Positions 11,075-22,751 of a stretch of 64,000 nucleotides of DNA are shown in pieces. Numbering within the stretch: the stretch's first letter is position 1; each line of letters begins with the position of its first letter. Source of the DNA: Carnegiea gigantea (taxonomy: Eukaryota; Streptophyta; Magnoliopsida; Caryophyllales; Cactaceae); assembly GCA_029747015.1 (NCBI GenBank), contig JAKOGI010000083.1, forward strand, positions 62,001-126,000, written 5' to 3'. Made by a program: the position numbers and the translations under genes. The notes below the pieces were generated by a model. It searched no databases and had not been told where the DNA came from. It saw only the letters and a program-made list of their open reading frames with translations.

Positions 11075-11079
11075 ATTAT
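11075..11079. repeat. Target-site duplication of Copia-1 (right), ATTAT
   Basis: This copy matches 66-70. The CACTA sequence resumes at 11080. Confidence 0.9.
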
Positions 11080-11170
11080 ACATTTCCACTTTTGTACATT
11101 CAGAACCGAAACATACATATGAATATGTTTGTTATGAACACAAATTTGTAACTGTATTTCTTACTTGCAG

Positions 11171-12553
11171 CTTCTTTCCATATGATGTGATGTTTGAAAT
11201 AACGAAGATATTTGTGAGCAAATTTCCCGAGCCTTGGCCAACATGGGGTAAAGTCCCTCAATCACAACGGGATCTATGGTTTGGCGAGTTCAAGGTAAGA
11301 TAAATTTACAAGTTCACTATAGCTGTAAATATATTGTTCACTAACATATTGTTTATGTTTTGCTCACTTTTATTTTACAGAAGCGTTTCTATTGGGCTCC
11401 AGAGCATGACTCTCAGATTAGGAGGAACTTTGAGGAGAAGGGGGCTAGTAGATTAAAGGACACATTTGGGGAGCTAAGGAAAAGGGACAAGCAGCCTCTG
11501 TGGTTGTCTGACAGCACTTGGAAGTCACTTTAAGAGTACTGAGCTTCCGAAAAATTTCAAAAGGTGAGTGCACAAGCGAAGAAGAACCGGAACAATGATC
11601 AGAATGGCTTAAGTCCTTCTTTGCATACATGTGGTTCAATCCCATTTAGTAAGCAAAAGAGACGTTTGGTCAGTACGAAGAACTCTCACTTATTTCAACT
11701 TATTGGATTCTGTACGTTGTATGTGTTTTAATTTGCAATGTACAAAGAAGTCTCACATATTTCAACTTATTTGCATATTGTATAGGCTAAGGAGCTTCAA
11801 AGGGAGCCGACTGCAATAGAGCTACTTAAAGATACTCATCAACATCAGCAGATAATACATGGGTTGATAAACAATCTGAAAAAACATATATAAGTAACAT
11901 TTATTTTTTACGTGTTTAAAATATTCTTACTCCGTGGCGTTACTAGATTTGTAACATTTAATATTTTTGAACTTATTTTGTAGACGGATCATCAACGGAA
12001 ATGGAAACAGATAAGGAATTTTCAATCCTCGACAGATCCAAGCTCTGAGCCATCTGAAATTCCATCTGAGACGGAGCTATGCGTGCAAGACAACTTAAAC
12101 AAAAAGGGGTGTGTGTATGGACTAGGTTCAGGAGAGGTGAAACTGAAGCACCTGTTCAAGTCCACAGCAACATCCAGGGGCAGCCAGGAGCCAGATGTGT
12201 GAGAGACGGTCACCCAATTGAACAATGAGTTAAGTTCAATGGCGGAGTTAAATCGTCGAACTGAAGAGAGGAACCGTCATTTAGAAGAGAAAGTGACGAT
12301 GTTGAGTGAACAACTTAGTGGGGTGTAAAACACACTGATTGAGTTCATTAGATCTCAACAAGCATCTGGTTCTAGATCACGACCATGCCCTTCTTCGCGC
12401 CCTCGACAGCACCGTCGCTCCACTTATGCTGCTGCTGCTCCTCCTCCTCCTCAGCCCCAATGTCAAAATAATGATGATGATGATGATGGTGATGATGATG
12501 GTGATGGTGATGGTAATGACCATAGGTATGATCCGTACTCAACTTATAACTAG
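11171..12553 (+). pseudogene. CACTA plant transposase-like gene (Ptta/En/Spm type), degenerate
   Basis: Several exons can be read. Exon 11171-11294 (after the acceptor TTGCAG, ending at a GTAAGA donor) contains FPEPWPTWGKVPQSQRDLWF. Exon from 11381 (after TTTTACAG) contains KRFYWAPEHD and later AKKNRNNDQNG. Exons near 11790 and 11985 follow, then a coiled-coil segment (LNNELSSMAELNRRTEERN) and an Asp/Gly-rich tail ending at the TAG at 12551-12553. This order matches the plant En/Spm transposase-like family. In-frame stops occur near 11532, 11541, 12200 and 12327, so the gene is dead. Several look like CAA, CGA or TGG codons hit by C-to-T or G-to-A changes. It may correspond to the TNPA-like accessory protein and not to the DDE transposase. 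No DDE domain is in view. Confidence 0.75.
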
Positions 12554-12911
12554 TTCAACTATTAGAACTTCTAACATTCAGCAAATTTCATGTTATGTTA
12601 TGTATATTGGATACAATGGTTTGGGTTTGCGTGTGCTACGATCATCTGGATTTTTGAACAGTTGGTACTTGTGATGCTGAATGAAAGTAACCATGTGTGA
12701 TGGTTACTTTTGGAATTAGTTAGAATGTCGATGCGTTTATGGGTAAATGAATACTTGTGCTGGTTGAGTTGAATGAACATAACCACGTGTGGTGGTTACG
12801 TAGTTTTGATTGATGCACCACGTGTGGTGGTTGTAAGTATTGAATTTGCAGGTTTTGTGTAAATTGTAGTTTGCGCTGGCTCAAGAAGCCCAATTTTTAA
12901 AAAAAAAATTT

Positions 12912-13289
12912 CCAGAAATTCCGACGGAACTCTCGACAGCCTGCGACAGATTTCCGACGGCCTACCGACGTATTCCGATGGATTTCCGACGGAAATTCGA
13001 TGGAATTCCGACGAAAATTCAATTGGAAAATAAAATTACCCCGGTTTTTTTTTTAAACAAGGGCCGAATGGGCCCGACGGACCAACTGACCGTCGGACAC
13101 AAACTTTTCCGTCAGTGTTCCGTCGGCCTTTGTTTTCCGTCAGAATGGTGCCGATGGAATGCAATATTCCGTTGGAACGTGGTCCGACCCGCTTTGTTTC
13201 GACGGACACTTTCGCTCGGCTATTCCGTCGAAAAATCATTTTTTGGACTGAAAAAGTTACTTTTTCGGTCGGAAATTCCGTCGGAAAAA
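12912..13289. repeat. CACTA subterminal repeats (TCCGTCGG / CCGACGGA)
   Basis: About a dozen copies of TTCCGACGGA, TTCCGTCGG and near variants occur in both orientations in under 400 bases next to the terminal inverted repeat. In CACTA elements such arrays are the binding sites of the accessory transposase protein. Copies such as TTCCGATGGA and GTCAGAATGG show decay, often at the CpG. Confidence 0.7.
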
Positions 13290-13305
13290 TCAATTTTTAG
13301 TAGTG
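13290..13305 (-). repeat. CACTA right terminal inverted repeat
   Basis: The plus strand reads TCAATTTTTAGTAGTG. The reverse complement starts with CACTACTAAAAA, the diagnostic end of this superfamily. A 3-bp target duplication would be expected to begin at 13306 (TTC), but the partner end is outside the window and cannot be checked. Confidence 0.85.
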
Positions 13306-14600
13306 TTCCCTCTCAGCCCAGACCCCGAAAAAACCCAGAAACCCGATTCCCTCACCTCTCTGGCCATCTTCATCCTCCCTCAATCTCTCTATCTCATCTC
13401 TCTCTCTCTTCGACAGCGCCACCATCAATGCTCCGCAGTACACCAACACACCACCATCACTTTCATCGTTGCCCCTCATCTCCACCGTCCACCTCAACTG
13501 CGAAATCAAGGGTAGCGATTGAAGGGGCTCGAATATAAAATGGAGAAAGTGGTGCCAGGTTAGGGAATTTCGGAGGGTTTTTTTATTAAGTTTTAGTTTT
13601 CGGTTTAGGTTGTAGTTTCATTTTAAACGCAGTATTAGTAATTTAGGGTTTGATTCTTGTCTCTTTCATCTTGAACCCGATTCTAGATTCGTTTCTTTTG
13701 GCCTTTAATTTCATGGAATTGAACTTTATTTCGATAATCTGGAGTTGATATTCATGATTTTAGCTTGCAATCGTAATGTTTTAGGCTCAGGTTTAATTGA
13801 TTTCGATGTATTTTCCTTCCCCTGTTTTCGTCCTATTAAAGATAGGTAATGGCAATTTCGCCATTTTTAATGGGTTTTTGAAGCTCGTTTCTGATTTTTT
13901 TTTTTTTTTTGGGCGTTAATGGGTGGCTGAAATCTCGCTCCCCTCCTCGGTTCTAGTCTGAGTTGGTTGCTCTGTTTTGGTTTGCTGTTCTTCGCTGGTA
14001 ATGGGGTTCATTCTAGCTCCTCCTTCGTTGAATAATCTGAGGTAGTAGTTCATTTTTTTGTTCTGTTTGTTTTGATTCATAATTTTAATTGTGAATGAGT
14101 TGAGTTAGCTCTGCTCTTGCTCAGATCAATATCATGCTTCTGCTCTCCTGTTTTACTCTCTTGTGCGATCTGGGATATTGAACTCACTTTTTCCCAGCCC
14201 TGTTCTTTTATTCTGTTTTGATGCTGCTCCCCTCTCACCTGCTAAGTTAGTTTTGTGTGTCATTAATGAATAGTAAATGATTGAATGTATTTGGGTTCAT
14301 GGTGGCTTGTTCATGGCTGAATTCGTACTCAATCTTTTCCTGTATGCCATGTTTTTAACTCCTCTGTGTTGGCTTTAAGTTGCTATGCTCTGATTAGTTC
14401 ATGTTGGATTGCTAAGCTTAAAATTGTTTATTGATTCATATCGAAACTGAGAATGCAAATAGCTTTGGCCTTTCATAGATTTCATTAAGTTAGATTAGCT
14501 TTGGTTGTTTGATATTGATCAACTTTCTTTCTTTTGTTAATAGCGTTAAGTATGTTTTATCGGCTTTAAGATAATTGATGATTAGTTAAGCTCTTTTCCG
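13306..14600 (+). other. CT-rich leader-like segment followed by T-rich intron-like DNA
   Basis: Right after the CACTA end, 13306-13420 is CT-rich (CATCCTCCCTCAATCTCTCT) and then gives way at about 13560 to T-rich DNA full of TTTGG and GTTTT runs. Plant genes with an intron in the 5' untranslated region look like this, and a GT occurs at 13559 after AAAGTGGTGCCAG. I find no coding exon downstream, so this may be a captured or orphaned first exon. I cannot name a gene. Confidence 0.35.
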
Positions 14601-16614
14601 TGACCTTAATCTCAACCTCGTCCCTGAGTACACAACCATCAAGTACTACGATGATAGTCGTATACTTGCGGCACTTCAGTTTACAGTCAAATTTACCTTA
14701 CACTTAAGTACAAACAAAGAGAATATCTTATTTTTCAATTAAAAAATTCCTTCAAATTTTCCATGATTCAAACACACTGTTGATATTTCACCCGATTACA
14801 ATGGGACACAAAAATAACTCTCACCTATTTGAGGTGAATACCCTCACCAATTCTTGGTGGTATGCTATCATGTGTTTCTTTCACTTGGTTGTGTTTTCTA
14901 TTCTTTGTTGTTGTATTTTGTAAAGGCATATGTACCTTTATTTAAAGAGCTTTTGAATGAATTATTATCAAGGAAAACTTCTCTCCACAAGAAACGCATT
15001 AGTCCTAAATGCTTCTTAATTATGAAAATAAGCTTTGAATAGTTACGTTCCTCAAGTTTCTTTTGTTTTTTTCCCTTGTCTTTAGGTCTCTCTTTCTTTT
15101 TGACTACTTTTAATTATGAGAATTCCTACCGATTAACGACAGAATCCCTACAAAACTATCAATATTTTTGTTTTGGCCAACAGGTAAATCAAAAGAGGGA
15201 TTAGCATGGGAGGTTCTTGCTATGAACAAGGGTATCTTGCTCTTGAATCTTCCTAACTAACCCCTCGACATACAAAACTATCAATATTTAAACAAGAAAA
15301 CGCACACACAAAATTTTTTCTTTTTTTTAAAAAATGGAGTACCGTAATGTAGACAGTGGGTGAGTAAAAACAATTAAAATCCAGAATTGAACTAAAGACC
15401 TCGTGAACTATAAATGAAATGGTACTTTGCGTCTTCACAAATATTCTGGAAACCTATAGAAGCTCAAAACCGACTCACCGACTCCAAATTTGCACGTGTG
15501 ATTCCAAATCAAAAAAAAAATTGTCACTGTCATCACATTTTGCCTTTTTACCTAGGTAAAGATAAAGATTCTTTTAACAAGGCTAAAACCTAAATTAGCT
15601 GGTGGAAACGCTCTTGTCTCACATGTTCTTTTCTTTCTATTGAATCTTTAATTTTTGTACTTTGGTTCATGTTGCGCTAAGATTCCCAGTAAAGACCATG
15701 CGAAATGGTTACTGAAAGCTAAGCTCCTCATTGCTTGGTGTGTTCTATCCAATTTAGAGGATACCAAATACCCCATCCCCCCGGCAAAATAACCGAAAGA
15801 AAAGAGAATAAGAGTGTCAAGCAATAGCACACGCTTGTGCTGCATGCTAGACCAAGATTTTTGAGGGAGCAAGATCTTGACACTTGATCTAGGTCAAGAT
15901 TCGATGTGTAGCTAGGTGGCAATGGGCCTTGACGTTTAGACTTGACAACCGCATATAAATAAATTGATTGGCAATTCATAGGGTACAGTCCATCCAAGTA
16001 AGATTGAGCAAGTTATTTGGGTATGTTCTTTTCCGCTTTAAGTAGAGTTAAATCTAAAACTTACAACTTATTGTAACTTATTACAATTTCAGTTGCAATT
16101 CCTTATAGTCAATTATAACTCTTTATAACTTATCATATCTACTTGCAATTATTCTTTACAACTATTTACAATTCCTTATAGCTACCTATAGTTTTTAAAA
16201 ACTTTTTGTACCTTCTTAAAACTTCTTACACCTTCTTATAGATTACTATTTAACTATAAAGTTGTCAAAGAACAAGGCTTTAAAGGGAGCAAGAGCTTCA
16301 TAGTGAAGTATTGCACAAAGCACAAAGTATAGGACAATGCCTGAAATGTATATTCTTTTGATCTGATTCATAAGTGATGGGCAATAAGTTTTTTAGGAGA
16401 GGAAGCGATAGTTTACAATTTTTGTTTTTTCATCATTCAAGAGTTATATTATTGTTCCAACCTGTATTCTTGATCATGTAAGATACCTGGGAAAAATATT
16501 TTCATTTTTACTATGCATGATAATTACATGTCTGAATTATAGTCAATAATATTTTTGATAAAAAACAGTCAATGATTTAGCAACCATACGTAAAATTATG
16601 GAGGTTTTCCAAAT
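14601..16614. other. Unassigned AT-rich intergenic DNA
   Basis: No frame here resembles a known protein. The only internal structure I can point to is the low-complexity degenerate repeat at 16040-16250. Confidence 0.6.
16040..16250. repeat. Degenerate short repeat around TTACAATTCCTTATAG
   Basis: Variants of ACTTATAACTTATTACAATT, TTGCAATTCCTTATAG and TTACAATTCCTTATAG follow one another for about 200 bases with irregular spacing. It is a decayed simple or short tandem repeat with no coding content. Confidence 0.5.
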
Positions 16615-16640
16615 TAAAAAATTCGAGCGGGCGGGTAAAA

Positions 16641-16739
16641 TACGGGTCGGGTGTATTTTGGGTTCGGGTAGAATACGGGTCGGGTGTATTTCGGGTTCGG
16701 GTAGAATACGGGTCAGGTGTATTTCGATTTTGCGGGTTT
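16641..16739. repeat. 33-bp tandem repeat, three copies, hAT left subterminal block
   Basis: Copies start at 16641, 16674 and 16707, each beginning TACGGGTC followed by GGGTGTATTT. The first two are almost identical and the third diverges in its second half. The motif CGGGTTCGGGTA matches the hAT subterminal repeat type. Confidence 0.8.
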
Positions 16740-17299
16740 CGGATCAACCCAACGGGTCGAGAACGCCACATTTCCCACTATTGTCTTTGGCAAATAAAAT
16801 TGACTCTCGATGCTCAAATTATCCTACCGCATATTAAATTTTTCTTTTTCCCATGAGGATAACCTATTGTATGTTTTGTAGACTTAAATTAATTCAAAAT
16901 TTTAAAATATAGACAAAAATTAGCTACTTATAAGTTTATAAGTCCACAAGATAGTGATTAGTGACTACTATATTGTGTAAATGCATATGTCCTCAATATA
17001 GTAATACACTAATACAAAATACCTATTGTAAACTTTAAACAAAGTGCAAAATTTACTTACTAATTCACCCTTAGAACATAAGTAAGGTCATGAAGAAGCA
17101 AGCACATCATCAATCGAGAACCATACATTAAATTGTCTTACCAATACGGCAACACGCAACACCATAGTCAAGCGACTCAAATCATCTTACAACATGATAT
17201 AGAGTACAAAGTCTAGAGTCTTAAACAATCAAACCATAGTTCAAACTTCAAATATACACTCAAAGCATGCTTCTATATCAAATTCCTAGCATTAATAAA

Positions 17300-19528
17300 C
17301 TAATTAATGTTAGAATCGCCGAATTCCATTTGATCTCCCGATTCCAACTCTACCTCTTCTTCATCTTCATCTTCTTCTACTTCTTCTTCATCGACATTCA
17401 ATGTGACTTTAGAAAATTGAGCACAAATACCATTGAGTTCTTGATCATCCTCATCTACATCGACAAATAGGTGCAAGAAAAATTAATATACTTATTAGTA
17501 ATTATAAGAAAAAACATGCATATAAAGTTTTGGACAACAAAAATTTTGTAAAACTAACCTGCATCCATCTTAAATCTAAATACCCAACTACGGGTGGTAA
17601 TCAATGCCTCCGCATTTTCGGGTTTAAGAGAAGCTCTCCATTTAGTTAGGATTCTACCTCCCATACTAAAGCATGATTTAGAAGCCACAGTAGTAAAAGG
17701 AATGCTCAAAATGTCTCTAGCCATGTTACTTAAGGAAGGAAATCGATTTTGGTTCACCTTCTACCAACTTAAAATATCTAAGTCGATAGTGTGATCCAAT
17801 CTATGCTCATCCAAATACGTATCCAATTCTAAAATTCTGCCACGAGATACCACAACACTATCAAAATCTGCAAATCCCTGCACAAGTCAAAAACACATAT
17901 TAGTACGTACAAACAAATAAGATAACTTTTGTTTATAAAGAACACATAGACAATATAAATCAAATTAAGAGAACATACCACTAGGTCATCCTTTCCTCTC
18001 CTTGCACCACTCACATTTGCTTGAGGTTTATCTTTGACATACTCACCAAAGAGCTTGTACAATTGATCTTTCACAACTTTGGACTTCAATGTCGGAAGTT
18101 TCAGGGTCAAGTGTTTGAAAACAATACATGATAAGCTGAAACTTATATCGAGGATCCAAAATGGCAGCAAAGGAGAGAATCATACTATAATTATCCCAAT
18201 AATCCTTAAATTTTCCCCTCATTTTTGTTGCCATACTCCTAAGAACAACATCCTCACAAAAACTCCACGAAGATAAGAGATTTTCAATTTTCCACCCATT
18301 TTTTAGATACAAGTTTGCCGTAGGGTACTTTGTACCGGATATAATAGTAGTTATCTCATCAAATGGCTGAAGAAGATCACAAATCTTCTCAATCCTAGAC
18401 CACTTTTCATCTGTGGGAAGATCAGGAAAAGTAGAAGTAGACCTCTCCATCCACCTCATACTTGCAAAAGCAGCTCGATAAGGCAATGCTCTATCTAACA
18501 TCTTGTAGGTGGAGTTCCACCTAGTTGGACAATCCAACGATAAACCTTTTGCATAATCAATACCAAGACCCAAAGCAATTTCCTCAAATTTCAATTTCCT
18601 ACCTTCAGAACCAGTCACATATTTCACTAAGTCTTTCACCTTTATTATCCCAACATCAATTAATTTCAAGCCCTCTTTAACAATCAAATTCAACACATGT
18701 GCACCACATCGAATATGAAAAAATGCACCACCACAAGGCAATCGAGCATGCACATTCAAAGTATCACGCAACAAGTCTTGCATATTATCATTTGCTCTAG
18801 CATTATCCAATGTGATGGTGAACACTTTCTTATGGATTTTTCACTGTTTTAAAAGTGGATTTTGTCATGCATAGCACTTGCATTATGAGGAGGGGGCAAA
18901 TGCACAAAGTTTATAATCTTGGAATGTAACTTCCAATTGTCATCAATGTAATGAGCTGTCAATGAGAGAAAACCATGGCCCATACATGAAGTCCACAACT
19001 CAGAAGTGACACAAATTCTACTTGTAAGTAGACCCAATGATTCCTTAAGCCTTTGCTTTTCACGTTTGCGAATCTTTATGCAATGACTTCTGGCTGTATT
19101 TCTAGATATTGGAACACAATTCTCATTCAAATAAATATGAATTGTTTGGTTTCCCTCATGCTCGGCAAATGTAAAGGTGTACCCATGCTTAATTATGGCT
19201 AGTGCAAGCAATTCCTTATACTCATATCGATTGAACTTTCTAACCAATTTCCCATCTTTAGCCAATATCATTTGACCCACATCACCACTTACACGTGCAC
19301 TACAAGTTTCAGTATGACGCCTAAAGTTAGATGTACCATTGCTAGAATCCGCATCAATAGGTCCTCCATTACAATACTTACAATAAGCGCGATCTTTGGC
19401 ATCAGGAAAGTGCTTGCCTTCTTTTATGTTGTAATGCTTCCATACACTAGAGGTCCACCGCCTTTTCTTTGTTGAAGGAGAATTATCATCTAACTCAACT
19501 GTAAATGGCGTACAAGGGGTAGAGCTCC
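17300..19528 (-). pseudogene. hAT transposase (BED finger, hAT core, C-terminal dimerisation), broken
   Basis: Exon 19259-19528, starting after a TTTTTGTAG acceptor, encodes a BED-type zinc finger (RAYCKYCNGGPI ... FRRHTETC). The hAT core follows: TSELWTSCMGHGFLSLTAHYID, then after a stop and frameshift near 18830 TLDNARANDNMQDLL, RCGAHVLNLIVKEGLK and DCPTRWNSTYKMLDRA. A frameshift near 18120 precedes an EYVKDKPQANVSG segment ending at a GTATGT donor. The dimerisation region has FPSLSNMARDILSIPFTTVA. It is preceded by an in-frame TAG near 17765. A final exon 17300-17454, after a 104-bp intron, encodes a very acidic tail (VDEEEVEEDEDEEEVELE). The family cuts and pastes DNA. This copy is dead. 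Confidence 0.88.
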
Positions 19529-20144
19529 CTACAAAAATTAAAGAAAGATATAAGTTATTAAAATGAAAAGAAAAATATAAGTTACTAACATGAAAACAAA
19601 TTGTTACAAGTTAGAATAGAAATATAGTTAGGTGGGAATTGAGTTCACTAATAATATTTTGAGGTCAAAACCAAAGCTTGAAATTTATATCTAGTTATCT
19701 ACATTACTACAATACATTATCATATGTACTCTTTACTTACATAAACATTAATTATATTGGATAATCAATTTACAAATACCACCAAAGTTCTGTTCATGTT
19801 CCTTTGAGATTTACAATTTACAATCTCAAATTCAACTAAGTCAACTATACAAGAAGTCCTTGTCTTTGTCAATCAATATTTGCAATTCAAAATAGGAAGA
19901 CAAACATGATTTCGATCAGTTCAGAAACTTCAGAGGGGAGCCTCTAAGTAAAACATAGCACTCAAGCATCAATTCCTTACATAAACAGAGCAAAGAAGCC
20001 CTTTTATTTGCAATTCAAAATAGGAAGGCAAACTGAATTGGTCAACATAGTTGAGGTCCTTGAGGATGAATTAGATTCAACTTTACAAAAATATAAATGG
20101 GAGCCTCAAATCTTCTGTTAGTGGGAGCACGTACAGTCGCAAAG

Positions 20145-20308
20145 CAGCCGGAGCTTGAAAACAAACAGAGGCACGCTCACAAAGAAGCCAGAGCTTTTCG
20201 AACAGTTCAGATTTCAGAAGCTTTGCTATTTCAGAAGCCTCTGTTCAGATTTCATAAGCCAGAGCTTGAAGACAAACACAGTCACGCTCGCAAAGAAGCC
20301 TGAAAAGT
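20145..20308. repeat. Imperfect direct duplication inside the hAT 5' region
   Basis: The unit CAGAGCTTGAAAAC...CACGCTC(A/G)CAAAGAAGCC occurs at about 20150-20190 and again at about 20262-20300. A shorter TTCAGAAGC unit repeats between them. This lies in the inferred first intron of the hAT gene. Confidence 0.55.
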
Positions 20309-20316
20309 TGACATAC

Positions 20317-20415
20317 CTGATGGATTCGAACCAGAGGAGATGGAGATGGGAAAGCTGAAGTACCGAACCCAGAACCTCTTCTTCCACGACCACGGGACCC
20401 ACACTGCGGTGCCAT
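20317..20415 (-). pseudogene. Possible 5' exon of the hAT transposase gene
   Basis: On the minus strand an exon-like stretch ends in CATCAG followed by a good donor, GTATGTC, at 20316. Spliced to 19528, the frame that stays open reads SISSGSNPSG and continues into the Ser/Thr-rich N-terminus before the BED finger. The only nearby ATG (20415) is in another phase, so either the start has decayed or translation begins elsewhere. The intron would be 788 bases. Confidence 0.4.
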
Positions 20416-20719
20416 GGATGGAGAGGGAAAGCTAAAATGGAGCTGAGGAGAGTATTGCTTCGTGAGTGAGGCTGCGACAAGTTGGTAACAATGGAGGTGA
20501 AGGCGTTTCAGATGAAGAGATGGAGAGGGAGGTGAAGCGTTTCAGCTGAAGAGTGACTCGATTCAGATTTCAGAGTTAGGGTTTTGATGTTTTGCTTGCG
20601 TGAGAGCTGAGAGTCCGTGCGTGACTAAGAGGCGAGAGCTGAAAGCCTACTGCTGCCCTTCGTGTTTTCATTTCTCACCAAGGAAGCCCAAAATCACAGG
20701 CCCACCCGACAAATCAATT

Positions 20720-20905
20720 CCCATTTTATTCACTGTTGACCCGACGGGTCAACACGGACCCGACCCGCCCCACTAGGACCCGAATTTTTTTGGGTTTTTC
20801 AGGTTCGGTTAATTTCAGATTTCGGGTCAAAAAATCATGTTCACAACCCTAAATTTTTGGGCGGGTTCGGGTTGAATTTTCGGATCGGGTCAAAAATTGA
20901 CAGGT
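20720..20905. repeat. hAT right subterminal repeat block
   Basis: Repeated GACCCG/CGGGTC and GGTTCGG units in both orientations end with GGGTCAAAAATTGACAGG. They match in style the block at 16625-16760 on the other side of the transposase. Confidence 0.65.
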
Positions 20906-20915
20906 ATAGTTAGCA

Positions 20916-21041
20916 TTATCTTCAATATATAAGCTTCATAACTATCACCACATTGTATCTAACATTTAATACTCTATATTTATTTTTATATTTATATTCA
21001 TAGAAAAGGCAATAAATAAAAAAGAAATCTCTATTTGTTAT
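20916..21041. other. Short AT-rich spacer between the hAT element and Copia-2
   Basis: There is no gene. It ends in GTTAT at 21037-21041, the left target duplication of Copia-2. Confidence 0.6.
21037..21041. repeat. Target-site duplication of Copia-2 (left), GTTAT
   Basis: GTTAT precedes the left LTR and recurs at 32178-32182. Confidence 0.9.
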
Positions 21042-22737
21042 TGTTGTATTTAGGAGTACTTACCCACAAGAGGGGGGTGAATTGTGGTGTTCGATTTTCG
21101 CGTACTTACTGGCAAACACCCTCTTGATTGCAGAGGTTGTTCTCGAATTACAAACAACCTTCTGACTTGTTTGCACCAGATGTTTTCAATTTGCTCAAAG
21201 GCGAAAATCAACAAGATAAATGCGGAAATAAAGCACACACAATTTTTCCGTGGAAAACACCTCTAGCCCAACTGAGGTGTGAAAAACCACGACCTACCTC
21301 GTGTAGGATTTAACCACTTTCACTAACGGGCTTCACACGTTACAAATGTAACACACCTTGTTACAACTTGCAACCACGTAACCTTCTTTTCTAAGAAAGG
21401 TTACACCACGTCCAAATCTCACCAGATTGGACACGTCCAAAGTCCACATGACTGAGGACCACTCACTCACTTTTCTGATCCAAGATCAGGGTTACAAAAC
21501 ACCTTACGGGGGTGCTTCTGATTTAAGCAGATGTAAGGTACAATGAGGTCCTAGTATGCCAATATCTTGAAAGCTCAGCTTAAACACAACTTGTCTCGGT
21601 TTTTCTTTTCTCAAGAGTAGCTCGAAAAATTCTTCTCACTAGAAAAACCACTTTTGCACTTCTCCCTTTTTGCGTATGTTGTGTATGTTTCTCGTTTTTT
21701 CTCCTCTTCTGAATGGGAGTGAAATGTTGAGTTTTTAAACAAAAAATCCAACGGTCAAAAACAAGGAGAAGTGATAAAATCAGCTATGTTTAGCAAAGAA
21801 AGATTTTTGCTTAGCACAAAGAATTCCAACGGCTAAAAGATCAATGAGGATAGAGTTTTCCCAATATTGTAGGGATTTGATTTTTGGAAGATAAAAGTCT
21901 ATCTTTTCCCCTTTAAAAATAGCCGTGAGATACATGGGAAAGAATCTCAGCTTTGAATTTTGAATTAATCACTTCCCAAAGGATAAGAAAGAAATATTTT
22001 CGGTTTTGGTAAATATTTTCCAAAATCAGTTTTGCAAATCTCCCAAGGGATTTTCATATCAAAAAGATTTTCTACAGCTTAAATTGCTGTCTTGGAATTT
22101 TATCAAAATATATTAGAGCTTTTGGCTAACCAAAATAAGTTTTCCAAAGTAACCGGGTTTGGCCGTTGCAGTTCAGAAACACCCTAGGTACCTTGTTTAC
22201 AGGGTTCCTCAAACTTGGTGTTCTGAAGCAAATAGCGCAACCGATTCAAGAGTGGTTAGTTAGAGACTTTTCAAGATTGGCATATTAACAAGAGTCTAAA
22301 AAATAAAACCTAAATTACCCAAGACATCTTGTTGTAGATCCAGTCATCTTGTTCAAGATGAATACGCTGCCCCAACCACCTAGACCAACCTGTTTGCCAG
22401 GTTGTTCTTGTATCGCTTGAGTTCAGAAAGGCCTGTTTGCTGGATTGTCCTTGAAACACCTAGCCTGTTTGCCAGGTTGTTCTTGTATTGCTTGAGTTCA
22501 GAAACTGATCTTAACACACAATCAACTCATCGAGGTGGTGTTCTTGACTTGAGCGTGAGTCGTCAAGGTATGAGACCTGTTCTTAAGACTTGTTCTCAAC
22601 ATTCAGCAAACAAGTTAAGATGCATATTGAAAATAACAGTGTATGCCTATTTGGAGAACTTTGTTTGGAGCAACATTACTTAAGAGCATTTTACACTTGG
22701 GTTTGTTGTCATCAAAACTGAATATACTAATTCAACA
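21042..22737 (-). repeat. Copia-2 3' LTR
   Basis: It starts TGTTGTATTTAGGAG and ends TTCAACA, next to the polypurine tract. It contains an internal duplication of about 75 bases near 22388-22506 (GCCTGTTTGCCAGGTTGTTC twice) and the two hairpin blocks at 21258-21279 and 21293-21307. Confidence 0.95.
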
Positions 22738-22751
22738 ATTTCCCCCTTTTT
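22738..22751 (-). other. Copia-2 polypurine tract
   Basis: The minus strand reads AAAAAGGGGGAAAT directly inside the LTR. A second tract, AAAAGGGGGAAG, is found about 140 bases further inside at 22878-22889, as in Copia-1. Confidence 0.8.

Larger units (their letters stand above)
1..13305 (+). mobile_element. CACTA (En/Spm) DNA transposon, right-hand part, split by Copia-1
   Basis: The element ends at 13305 in a sequence whose reverse complement begins CACTACTAAAAATTG, the standard terminal inverted repeat of CACTA transposons. The last 400 bases inside that end are packed with TCCGTCGG/CCGACGGA repeats, as expected of CACTA subterminal transposase-binding regions. Inside lies a plant En/Spm-type transposase-like gene with introns. 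The left end is outside the window. The sequence at 1-70 is cut off by the Copia-1 insertion and resumes at 11080. The element is decayed, with in-frame stops in its gene. Confidence 0.85.
16615..20915 (-). mobile_element. hAT DNA transposon, degenerate
   Basis: A BED-finger hAT transposase pseudogene lies on the minus strand between two GC-rich blocks of CGGGT/ACCCG repeats (16625-16760 and 20720-20905). Many plant hAT elements carry such subterminal repeats. The right block ends CGGGTCAAAAATTGACAGG, typical of a hAT end. I could not define the left terminal repeat or an 8-bp target duplication, so the outer coordinates are approximate. Confidence 0.75.

Noticed and set aside
12339..12674. 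Frame with poly-Leu and poly-Met runs
   Set aside because: It is an off-frame reading of the Pro-rich and Asp/Gly-rich tail of the CACTA transposase-like gene (GATGAT repeats).
12978..13538. 186-residue open frame on the plus strand
   Set aside because: It crosses the CACTA subterminal repeats and end; the residues only translate the repeated CCGTCGG units and the CT-rich flank.
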